Shown here in pieces: positions 1 to 9,421 of a stretch of 25,000 bases of DNA. The translations under genes were made by a program, and so were the position numbers. Location: assembly GCF_000142905.1 (NCBI RefSeq), contig NW_013657635.1, forward strand, positions 188,100 to 213,099, given 5' to 3'. The DNA comes from Thecamonas trahens ATCC 50062 (Eukaryota > Apusozoa > Apusomonadida > Apusomonadidae). The notes beneath the pieces were generated by a model. The model did no database searches. It had not been told where the DNA came from and worked only from the letters and a program-made list of their open reading frames with translations. Each line of letters begins with the position of its first letter. Position 1 is the stretch's first letter.

Positions 1-2120
1 GGAGATGGCGATCTGGACCTGGCGTCGGCGTCGGTATCTGACAACAAGATTGCGTGGTACGAGAACATCGATGGGGTCGGCAGCTTTGGGCCACAGCAAG
101 TGGTGAGCACTGCAGCGCATGGGGTGCAGTCCGTGATTGCGACTGACGTGGATGGAGATGGCGATCTGGACCTGGCGTCGGCGTCGGCTTCTGACAACAA
201 GATTGCGTGGTACGAGAACATCGACGGAGCCGGGAGTTTCGGGCCGCAGCAAGTGGTGAGCACTACCGCAAGCTATGCGCGGTGTGTAGTTGCGGCTGAC
301 GTGGATGGAGATGGCGATCTGGACCTGGCGTCGGCGTCATCCTCTGACAACAAGATTGCGTGGTACGAGAACATCGACGGAGCCGGGAGTTTTGGACCAC
401 AGCAAGTAGTGAGCACCACCGCAAGCTATGCGCGGTCTGTGCTTGCAGCTGACGTAGATGGAGATGGCGATCTGGACCTGGTGTCGGCGTCGGCTTCTGA
501 CAACAAGATTGCGTGGTACGAGAACATCAACGGAGCCGGGAGTTTCGGGCCACAGCAAGTGGTGAGCACGGCAGCACAGGGTGCAGTGTCTGTGATTGCA
601 GCTGACATGGATGGAGATGGAGATCTGGACCTGGGGTCGGCGTCGGAGCGCGACGACAAGATTGCTTGGTACGAGAACATGGACGGGGCCGGAAGTTTCG
701 GGCCACAGCAAGTGGTGAGCATTGCAGCGGGCAAGTCGCAATCTGTAATTGCGGCTGACGTGGATGGAGATGGAGATCTGGACCTGGCGTCGGCGTCGGC
801 TTCTGACAACAAGATTGCGTGGTACGAGAACACCGACGGGGCCGGGAGTTTCGGGCCGCAGCAGTGGTGAGCACGACAGCGCTTCTGACAACAAGATTGC
901 GTGGTACGAGAACACCGACGGGCCGGGAGTTTCGGGCCGCAGCAGGTGGTGAGCACGACAGCGCATGGGGCGCAGTCTGTAATTGCGGCTGATATTGACG
1001 GAGACAGTGACATGGACCTGGCGTCGGCGTCGGCCTCTGGCGACAAGATTGCGTGGCACGAGAAGACTGATGGGGTCGGGTGTTTCGGGTCGCAGCAAGC
1101 GGTGAGCACGGTAGCACAGGATGCGCAGTCGGTGATTGCGGCTGACATTGATGGAGATGGCGATCTGGACCTGGCGTCGGCGTCGTCCGTTGACAACAAG
1201 ATTGCGTGGTACGAGAACACCGACGGAGCCGGGAGTTTCGGGCCGCAGCAAGTGGTGGTCAGCAGTGCAGCGAATGGTGCGCGGTCTGTGATTGCAGCTG
1301 ACGTAGATGGAGATGGCGATCTAGACCTGGCGTCAGCTTACTCGAACACCATTGCGTGGTACGAGAACAACGACGGAGCCGGGAGTTTCGGGCCGCAGCA
1401 AGTGGTGAGCACGGCAGCACAGGGTGCAGCGTCTGTGATTGCAGCTGACGTAGATGGAGATGGGGATCTAGACCTGGCGTCGGCGTCGGCCTCTGACCAC
1501 AAGATTGCGTGGTACGAGAACACCGACGGGGCTGGGGCCTTTGGGCCGCAGCAAGTGGTGAGTACGGCTGCGGACGGTGCGCGGTCTGTAGTTGCGGCTG
1601 ACATAGATGGAGATGGGGATCTGGACCTGGCATCGGCGTCGGTCTCTGACAACAAGATTGCGTGGTACGAGAACATCGACGGGGCTGGGGCCTTTGGGCC
1701 GCAGCAAGTGGCGAGTGCGGCAGCACAGGGTGCAGCGTCTGTGATTGCAGCTGACGTAGATGGAGATGGCGATCTAGACCTGGCGTCGGCGTCGTCCGTT
1801 GACAACAAGATTGCGTGGTACGAGAACACCGACGGAGCCGGGAGTTTCGGGCCGCAGCAAGTGGTGAGTACGGCTGCGGACGGTGCGTGGTCTGTAGTTG
1901 CGGCTGACATAGATGGAGATGGAGATCTGGACCTGGCATCGGCGTCGATATCTGACAACAAGATTGCGTGGTACGAGAACATCGACGGAGCCGGGAGTTT
2001 CGAGCCGCAGCAAGTGGTGAGTACGGCAGCGTATAGGGCGCAGTCTGTAATTGCGGCTGACATTGATGGAGATGGCGATCTGGACCTGGCGTCAGCTTAC
2101 TCGAGCACCATTGCGTGGTA
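1..2120 (+). repeat. Coding tandem array, 153-bp period, ~15 copies
   Basis: The codons for DNKIAWYEN recur at about 40, 193, 346, 499, 652, 805, 887, 1042 and then roughly every 150-153 bases to 2105. Most spacings are exactly 153 bp (51 codons). Copies are near-identical at nucleotide level, including silent positions, which suggests recent amplification or gene conversion. The 805-to-887 spacing is only 82 bp, marking one internally deleted copy. The array runs off the left edge. Confidence 0.95.
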
Positions 2121-5100
2121 TCCGCGACGTACTCGTAACGCGTTCTCTCCACTTCCCGACCCCCGTATTGTCCCTTACTCGCCCACCATGCCCGACTGCC
2201 TCACAGCCACCAGCTGTCTCCTTGCCAACTTGCAGCGCTTGTCTTTGTGCGTGCAAGACACACTGCTCTTGCCACCGGGCACCTTTGCATTTCGTCGTAG
2301 AGGCTCTTACTTTACGATGTCGAGACCCGCCACCATCGCGGCGTCCGTCCCGGGCACTGTTGTGCTGAACGCGACGGCCGCCCGCGTACGTGGTGGCGTG
2401 CTGTTCAATGTCCAGCCACCGCCCAGCATGCTTCCGCCGGCCACATTGAGTCTCGTCAACATCACGATCCTGAACATGGGCTCAGGCTCCGACTCTATCG
2501 TGGCAGCTCAAGGCCTCCGGGTCACTGGATCCGGTGCCGTGCTGGAGCTTGAGAACTGCGTCATCAAGTCGTCCACCGCCGACACAGCCATCACTCGATT
2601 TTTGGTCAACCCGGGCCTGGGCGGCGCCATCGCTGTTACCAACGGTGGCACCCTGCTCGCCCGCAACACCACCTTTGAGCACTGCTCCGCGTCGATTACA
2701 GGCGGTGCTATTGTTGTCGACTTTGAAGACTCGATTGCCCGCATTTCCGGTGGTGCCCTGATCGACAACTCGGCTGCCACGCACGGTGGCGCTATTGCAG
2801 TCATCAACGGTGGTCGTCTCGAGCTCGACGGAGTCCGCTTCGAGTCCAACGTCGCCGAGCTGGGAAGCGGGGGCGCCATCTACACCGATGCCAGTGCCCA
2901 TGTAACCATCAACGACGCGGTGGTCATCAACAACGTCGCCACGCTGGGTGGAGGTGTCTTTGTGTCGCCGGCCACTTCCCTTTTCGTTTCACGCGCCACC
3001 CTCTATCACAACTCGGCGCGCGACAGTGGTGGTGGCATTTATGTGAGTCGGTCAGGTAGGCTCACCGCCATGTCCACCACGCTGAACGCCAACTCTGCCG
3101 CCAATTTCGGCGGCGGCATTGCCCTCCGTCCTAGCGATAACGTCACCCTCGACGACTGCACCCTGTCTGCCAACACCGCGGCCATCGGAGGAGCCATTGC
3201 CATACTGGCCGAAAACCACAACATCGATGCAATCAGCTCGACTTCTCACCTTCGTGTGAGCACAGTTGATCCGCATCCCCTCGCCCCTACCGCCATTTTG
3301 ACCAACACAGTCCTGAGTGGCAACCACGCAAACCGCGGCGGTGGCATCTACGCCTGCGATGGGCTCCTCTCGATCGCGGGGCCGCACACCGTCTGGACTC
3401 GCAACACGGCCACTGTCTCTGGCGGCAAGGATACAACGTCAAGAGACGCTTTTCTTTGTCTCCCGGCGCCTCCGTTTGGGTTCCTCTTCGACCGCGCCAG
3501 CACGTCTGGCATCCCGTGGCTCTCGTTTGACTCGGTTGCCTTTGCACAACTGTCGTCGGCTGCCATCGCCACGCCCCCGGCCGAACTCGAAGCGGTTGTC
3601 ACTCCACCAGCCACGCTCCCCGTGGGCGAGCCACTGTTCGGCACTGTCGCCCTCCGCGACGCCTTCTTTAATCGCGTCACGTATCTTGATGTTCTGGTCC
3701 GTCCCTCGATCGACACGACGCCGAATCTTGCTGATCCTCTCGTCCCCGATGACTTTTTTCGAACAGCGAGGCCGAGTTCAGCAGCTCACCGCTCAGTGCC
3801 CTCAACGCAACAAGCGAGCTGCCAGTTATCTCGTGGACGGTCAGCATCCCAGCACCATCGACGGCGTTTCACATCGAACCTTTGTCAGGCAGGACGGCCC
3901 TTGTTCCGGCAGATTGTGACCCGGGGACCTACCAGGCGACCGGCGGTATTTGCATCACATGCTCAACCGCCGAGTTCTCCACCGTTGTCAACGCTGCCAA
4001 CTGCACACGCTGCCCAATCCGCACCACATCGCCTGTCGGCTCCGCCAGCCTTGAGGCCTGCACCTGTGTTGTCGATTCCTACGCCCTCTCTCACCCTGTC
4101 TCGCCTGAGATTGGTTGCGTGGTGTGTCCGTCGGGCGCGATCTGCGCTGGTGCAACCTCTCTTCCGCGCCCGGCACCTGGGTTTTACTCGTCGTCGTCGC
4201 CGATCGAGTTCATCGCGTGTGACAAGTCTCCGACGGAGGCCGTGCGCCGTTGTCTCGGCGACGACACGTGTGTGTCCGGTCGAAGTGGCCGTCTCTGCTC
4301 GCACTGCGCAGCGCAGCACTACGCAGTCTCCAACGGCGAGTGCAAGGTCTGCCCGGCAATGACCGGTCCGGCCCCAGTTGTGATCACCACCCTCATCCTG
4401 CTTGGAGTTGCCCTGCTCCTTTTTCTCATCCTACTCCAGCGAAGGACGGCGTCCTCCGCTTCCATGCTCATCTCCGCGCAGTCCTACGGCGCGCTGACCG
4501 GCACCGAGCCATGTCACATGCTCCGACAGACGCTGCGGTGGGCCCGGGTGCTTTGGCAGGAGATCTCGCTGGCGATGCTGGAGATTGGCCTGCTCCTCGC
4601 GCTTGCGCTGCTCGGTCTCCGTGAAACATTCGAGTTTGTAGTTCTCGGCCTCGGCCTCTCGGCCTTGATCACCTACCTTGTTGTGGATCGCGTCCGTGCT
4701 GTCCACACGTCCTCAGCCTCGCGGCGCCGCAAGAGCGCTCTCGCGCTCTCCGTTCCACTCGACGATGTAGCGGGGTATGCTCTTTACCGCTCGTCATCGT
4801 CATCATCATCGTCGTTGTCGAACGGGGGCGAGCCAGGTACGGCTCTTGCCGCGAGCACAGTTGTGGCCCAACCTGAGTCGGGAGATGAGATGCACTTTTT
4901 GAGGCGGTTGTCAAGACACTGGTGGTCCACTTGCAGACACTGGCTGCGCTGGTGGGTGTCTACGATCAGGTCCAGTGGACCAAGTCGATGGAGCTTGTCG
5001 CCTCGCTAGTCTCGCGGGCGACACTGCAGGTGACCGGCCTCGAGTGCAACGGCATCGGTTTTGCAGGGGAGTACTATCTCTTCTTATTTCTTCTGCCCAT

Positions 5101-5887
5101 GCTTCTTGTGGCGCTAGTTGTCGCTGCTGTTGCCGTCCGGATCCTCCTCGCGTCGACCGGAAGCACCAGTCAGAGTGCCGTTGTGGCCAGCACGGCGCAG
5201 TCCTGGCGGGTGCGTGCACTGGTGACAGCGACGGGCAAGTACGCGCTCATCACGTTCTACTTTTTCGTCTTTCCCATCGCATCCAAATCGCTGGCCATGT
5301 TTGCATGCGTTCCCGAGAATGTCACCCGTCCGCGTGCGTCGTATCTCGCCTCTGCGCCGTGGATAGTGTGCTGGCGCGAGCGCCATGTCCAGCTCGCAGT
5401 GGTTGCTGCATGCGTGCTCGCAATGATGGCGGGCGCATCGATTGTAGTTGCGGCTCGAATGCGGCAGGCCATCGCCGACAGAGGAGTTGCCTCGACTTGC
5501 ACCTTCCTCTACGCCGGCTTTACCGCAAAGGCGTGGTGGTTTGAGGGCGTGGTGCTCGGGCGGCGACTGGCTGTTGCAGTGTTTGCTTCCATCCTGCCGC
5601 GCAGCTCGGTCTTTGTTGGGCCGATGCTTCAGTGCGTGCTGCTGGCATACTTGCTGGCCTTGCTTCTTGTCCGGCCATACCGTTCCCGGCTTGCGCTGCA
5701 GCTGGAGATGGGAGCAGCGGCGATGGCTCTCGTATCGCTCATGCTAGTGTCGAGCATGGCCGAAACGGGCGAGACGGCATCATTGGCGCTGATGACGCTC
5801 ATGTTTATTGCCGGCAACGGATGTGTAGTCCTTGCTGGTGCCGCCGCGCTCTTCATGCCCATCATCCAAGCCTTCCGCATGATGTAA
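1..5887 (+). CDS. Giant surface protein: FG-GAP repeats, beta-helix, Cys-rich, multi-TM (5' partial, frame breaks)
   Basis: Frame 1 is open from the first base, so the N-terminus lies upstream. Bases 1-2120 encode about 15 repeats of ~51 residues with cores IAWYEN, GAGSFGPQQVV, SVIAAD and DVDGDGDLDL, an FG-GAP/VCBS beta-propeller type with calcium-loop-like Asp runs. Bases ~2190-3420 encode a right-handed beta-helix of the Pmp kind (repeated GGAI/GGGI and NSA/NTA). Frame 3 (from ~3767) encodes a Cys-rich GCC2/GCC3-like stretch (~3912-4360), then TM helices at ~4377-4439, 4563-4619 and 4626-4682. Frame 2 (from ~4890) encodes about six more, including LYAGFTAKAWWFEGVV and LLVRPYRS, resembling the TRP-like membrane core of other giant protist receptors. 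It ends at TAA 5885-5887. Frame changes at 865-921, ~3754-3766 and ~4896-4903 must be introns, sequence errors or real lesions. The domain series continues cleanly across each, so I treat it as one gene. Function is inferred only: adhesion or sensing at the cell surface. Confidence 0.78.
865..945 (+). other. Internally deleted FG-GAP repeat copy with compensated frame shift
   Basis: Frame 1 hits TGA at 868-870 because one base is missing in the QQVV codons (CAGCAGTGGTG instead of CAGCAAGTGGTG). The next repeat then joins early, about 70 bp short. A second base is missing at ~921 (GACGGGCC versus GACGGGGCC elsewhere), which restores frame 1. The net loss against a full repeat is 72 bp, a multiple of three. 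An alternative is a 63-nt intron from GTGAGC at 867 to AG at 929, which would also keep frame 1, but it has no pyrimidine tract. Confidence 0.7.
3681..3766 (+). other. Possible 86-nt intron (or 1-nt loss in T6 run)
   Basis: Coding moves from frame 1 to frame 3 here. A GTATCT donor at 3681 and an acceptor at 3766, preceded by CTTTTTTCGAACAG, would join the frames exactly. A CTGAT branch-like site lies at ~3731. Alternatively one T is missing from the run at 3754-3759: reading FF then SNSEAEF continues smoothly, and the 3681-3760 stretch itself looks coding. I cannot decide between the two. Confidence 0.4.
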
Positions 5888-6019
5888 ATGGATACCCATG
5901 TTGGTCATCACAGCCGCAATGAGCGAGGAGGGCTTTGGCAGTTGGGCTGAGCCGTCTCCTGCGCCACTCGCTCCACCCAACCACCCAGATTGGGTACACT
6001 CGACTCGAGCTGACCGACC

Positions 6020-6523
6020 ATGGCAGGTGTGAGCACGACGTGTCCGAAGGTCCTGTTTGTGTGCCTGGGCAACATCTGCCGGTCGCCGCTGGCACAGGGA
6101 GTCATGGAGGCCGTGGCCCGTGAGGCCGAGGTTGAGCTGGTGGTCGACTCTGCCGGAACTGGGGCATACCATGTGGGGGAGGCACCCGATCCGCGTGGAC
6201 AGGCGACGGCGAAGCGGCATGGGCTGGATACCTCGGGCCAGCGGGCGCGGCAGGCGACCAAGGCTGATTTTGATGACTTTGATCTCGTTGTGGCCATGGA
6301 TCGCGACAACTACGCCCATCTCCGCCGACTCGCATCGGCCGACATGGTTAAGGCCAAGCTCCGCACCTTTATGTCGTATGTGCCTGAGGATGGCCGCAAG
6401 GACGTCCCAGACTGCTGGTACGCCGACGATCCGGAGGAGTCGTTCGAGGATGTGTACTCGGTCTTTGTCCTCGGCTGCCCACGCATCCTGGACGAGCTCC
6501 TTGCCTCCCGTGCATCGTCGTGA
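6020..6523 (+). CDS. Low-molecular-weight phosphotyrosine protein phosphatase
   Basis: A single-exon 167-residue protein, close to the usual ~155-160 for this family of cytosolic enzymes, which hydrolyse phosphotyrosine through a cysteinyl-phosphate intermediate. The N-terminal P-loop reads VCLGNICRSP, with nucleophile Cys15 and Arg21 in the CX5R motif. SAGTG at 44-48 is the usual post-loop motif. The general-acid loop is KDVPDCWY, with Asp131 as acid; the family usually has DPYY or DPWY here, so Cys132 replaces the proline. FEDVY near 142-146 and the C-terminal CPRILDELL helix are also typical. The start is the first ATG in frame, a few residues before the first beta strand. It lies 132 bp after the surface-protein gene on the same strand, with no functional link evident. 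Confidence 0.95.
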   Translation: MAGVSTTCPKVLFVCLGNICRSPLAQGVMEAVAREAEVELVVDSAGTGAYHVGEAPDPRGQATAKRHGLDTSGQRARQATKADFDDFDLVVAMDRDNYAHLRRLASADMVKAKLRTFMSYVPEDGRKDVPDCWYADDPEESFEDVYSVFVLGCPRILDELLASRASS

Positions 6524-7088
6524 CCGCCAGCAGTCCGAATCGGATAAACCGGTAGTGTGAGCGCAAAGGGTAGGATTCTGTAGTGCGGTCAATACCCAGG
6601 CTCCATCGGGGGGATTTCCTGATGTGTGTCGTGCTGGACCTCATGGCTGCTCCTCGTTGTCTTCACCCTCTCCAGCCACTATCTTTGCATTTTGATCGGC
6701 GATCAAGCCTCTGTGGCAGCTAACCCTCCACTCCCTCCCCAACCCGACCCATCTGGCACTCATCGGCTTCATCCTTCCACTCTCCACCAGATCCATACCC
6801 ACACCCAACCCTCACCGACCCCCATCTCCAACTCGCTACCTCTACTCCTCCCTCTGATGTCGGGAAAGAGGCCACAACGTGCCCACCACCGGCGACAGGC
6901 GACGCTTCACGAATGCGACTCGATCGACCGAGTCAGAGGGGTAGAGAGGAAGGGGGGGGGGGGGCACCGCGGGTAAGACCGACAGACTCGACTTGTAGAC
7001 GCATCACCTCGTGAGAGAGAGAAAGAGTGGTGCAGTGGACGTAGACTGGTGATCTTGTTCTGGACTTGTCTATCTTGTGTGCTGAGAG
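6524..7088 (+). other. Intergenic region upstream of the Hsp70 gene
   Basis: 565 bp with no credible coding sequence. It holds a long pyrimidine-rich stretch (~6720-6860, many CCC/CTC/CCA runs) and an uninterrupted G13 run at 6952-6964. The last ~90 bases before the Hsp70 ATG are GA-rich (GAGAGAGAAAGAG). Presumably it contains the phosphatase 3' UTR and the Hsp70 promoter. I found no convincing heat-shock element array or TATA box. Confidence 0.6.
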
Positions 7089-9360
7089 ATGTTTCGTCTG
7101 GTCCTTGCTCGGCTGGCGCCACGACTGGCGGCGGTGGTCACGGTATGTGAGGGAGAGGGGGGGGAGGGGGGGGGATCGATCGAAATAGACGGAACCACTC
7201 ACTCACTGCTCCCATCTTCATCTTGCGTACACTTGCACCCGAATCCCACTCGGTCACCACCCGAATCCCACTCGGTCACCACCCGAATCCCACTCGGTCA
7301 CCACCCGAATCCCACTCGGTCAGAAGACAACCAAGACGAAGAGAGCGGCAGCTGCGGCTGCGGCTGCGGCAGCTGCGGCGGGATCGACGGCGGTGGTGGC
7401 AGCGTGGTGCTCGGGTGAGACCGAGACACCGCCGCCGGGCTCATCGGGCTCGTCGGGCTCGTCGGGCTCATCAGGCTCGTCGCCATCGGCTGAGACGGTG
7501 GTGGTCGGCATTGATCTGGGGACGACCAACTCGTGCGTGGCGGTGTGGCGCGGCGGCAAGGTTGAGGTCATTCCAAACGAGGCTGGCGGGCGGACGACGC
7601 CGTCGGTTGTGGCCTTCACCGACAGCGAGCGCCTGGTGGGCGCCGAGGCTGTGGCACAGGCGCCGCGGAATCCGGCCAACACCGTGTACGACGCCAAGCG
7701 GCTGATCGGGCGGGCGTATACCGACGCGGTGATCCAGGACGACTTGGCGACGTGGTCGTTTGCGGTCAAGGCCGGACGCGATGGTGTTCCGCTCATCTGT
7801 GTCGACTACCTCGGCAAGCCGCGCGAGTTTACGGCGCAGGAGATCTCGGCCATGGTCCTTGCACGGATGAAGGAGATTGCCGAGGCGTATCTCGGCCACG
7901 AGGTGGTGCGGGCGGTGGTCACCGTGCCGGCGTACTTTAACGACGCGCAGCGCAAGGCGACCGCGGACGCCGGCACCATTGCCGGGCTCACCGTCGAGCG
8001 GATCATCAACGAGCCGACGGCGGCGGCGCTGGCATACGGCCTCGATGCCGCCACACCGGCAGGCGACGCCGAGAACCACGTCCTGGTCTTTGACCTTGGC
8101 GGCGGCACCTTTGATGTCACGCTCCTCACGATCGACAATGGGCTGTTCGAGGTCAAGGCGACGGCCGGCAACACTCATCTCGGCGGCGAGGACTTTGACA
8201 ACAAGCTCGTCGACTTTCTGGCTTCTGAGTTTGAGCGCAAGTACTCGCGGAGCGTCCGCGGCAACGCCAAGGCAATGCGGCGGCTGCGGGTGGCGGCCGA
8301 ACGGGCCAAGCGGACGCTTTCGTCGGCGAACCGCGCGGCAATCGAGATCGACTCGCTCGTCGACGGCATCGATTTTGACACTTCGATCACCCGCGCGCGG
8401 TTCGAGGATCTCTGCGGCCAGCTCTTCCGCGAGTGCCTCGAGCCGGTGGCGCGGGTCCTCGACGACGCCGGCGTGGCCAAGTCGGCCGTCCGCGACATTG
8501 TGCTCGTCGGCGGCTCGACGCGGGTGCCCAAGATCCAGGCCCTGCTCTCGTCGTACTTTGGCGGCAAGGAGCTGTGCAAGTCGATCAATCCCGATGAGGC
8601 CGTCGCCTACGGCGCTGCAGTCCAGGGCGCCATCCTCGCAGGCGTCCGCGACTCGAAGCTCGGCGACATTCTGCTTGTCGACGTCACGCCGCTCTCGCTC
8701 GGCCTCGAGACCGCCGGCGGCATCATGACCGTCCTCGTCCCGCGCAACACTCCGGTGCCGACCCGGGTGGAGAAGACGTTCACCACCCACGCACCGCGGC
8801 AGACCTCGGTCACCATCAACGTGTTTGAGGGCGAGCGCGCGCTGGTCGCCGACAACCACCCGCTCGGCTCGTTCTCGCTCTCGGGTATTGCCCCGGCGCC
8901 GGCCGGCGCGCCACAAATCGACGTCCGCTTTGCCGTCGACGCCTCGGGCATCCTCTCGGTCCGCGCCCTCGATCGCGCCACCTCGGCCGAGGAGACCATC
9001 ACCATTGACGCACACTCACGCGGCGCACTCTCACCCGACGAGCTCGAGCGCATGGTCGCCGAGGCTGCGCAGTTTGCAGCCGCCGACGCCGCCGCCCGCG
9101 AGCGCGTTGCCGCCCGCAACGCTGTCGAGCGCTACGCCTTTGACACCAAGGACCGCCTCTCGGCGGCTGCCGGCGCTGACGGCGTCGGCGAGGCCCTTGT
9201 CGCCGTCGACAACACCCTCTCGTGGCTTGACGCCAACTCGGCCGCCGAGGTCGACGAGGTCGAGGCCAAGGCCGACGAGCTCCGCACTGTGGTTGAGCCT
9301 GTCCTCCGCAAGATCAACGAGAACGACAGCGGCAGCGAGAGCAACGCCAGCGACGAGTAA
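7089..9360 (+). CDS. hsp70: Hsp70 chaperone with N-terminal leader (two exons)
   Basis: Join of 7089-7142 and 7324-9360, 696 residues. Exon 1 encodes MFRLVLARLAPRLAAVVT, an Arg-bearing hydrophobic leader. Exon 2 opens with KTTKTKR, a poly-Ala run, then repeated SSG before the ATPase domain. Signatures seen are GIDLGTTNSCVAVW, VFDLGGGTFDVTLL, IVLVGGSTRVPKIQ, NEPTAAALAYG and LGGEDFDNKL, then the substrate-binding domain (DVTPLSLGLETAGG, FEGERALVADN) and the lid. The core reads like the cytosolic/ER class (SINPDEAVAYGAAVQ, MTVLVPRNTPVPT) rather than DnaK-like mitochondrial Hsp70. The C-terminus is SNASDE, with neither EEVD nor KDEL. No in-frame ATG exists between the acceptor and the conserved ATPase start, which supports the spliced start. 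It folds client proteins using ATP; location is uncertain. It is convergent with the next gene, 61 nt away. Confidence 0.94.
7143..7323 (+). other. Hsp70 intron, 181 nt, phase 0
   Basis: The donor is ACG|GTATGT and the acceptor is CGGTCAG|AAG. Splicing joins codon 18 (Thr) to Lys in the Hsp70 frame. The 5' half carries G-rich runs (G8 and G9); the 3' half is a 22-bp tandem repeat. Confidence 0.88.
7236..7323 (+). repeat. 22-bp minisatellite, 4 copies, forming the 3' splice site
   Basis: Four head-to-tail copies of a 22-bp unit beginning CACCCGAATCCCACTCGG lie at 7236-7257, 7258-7279, 7280-7301 and 7302-7323. Copies 1-3 end in TCAC. The last ends in TCAG, and that single difference creates the acceptor. 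Confidence 0.95.
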
Positions 9361-9421
9361 AGTCAAGCACCATGGCTGCAACGATGTTCATTGTGTGCAT
9401 CCTCTCAAAAAAACGCCAGCC

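Noticed and set aside
337-2152. Long minus-strand open frames opposite the FG-GAP array
   Set aside because: They are produced by the lack of reverse-strand stops in a repeated codon pattern; the plus strand carries the conserved domain.
3750-3766. Programmed -1 ribosomal frameshift at CTTTTTT
   Set aside because: The run does not fit the X_XXY_YYZ heptamer with respect to the frame and no clear downstream stem or pseudoknot was seen; indel or intron is simpler.
3882-5009. Treating the Cys-rich/TM part as a separate gene starting with MSGRTALV
   Set aside because: Frame 3 is coding upstream of this ATG (SNSEAEFSSSPLSALNATSELP) and domain order fits continuation of the beta-helix protein.
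7471-9015. 514-codon open frame antisense to the Hsp70 gene
   Set aside because: It mirrors high-GC codon use of Hsp70; no domain, Arg/Asp-rich composition typical of a reverse-strand shadow.
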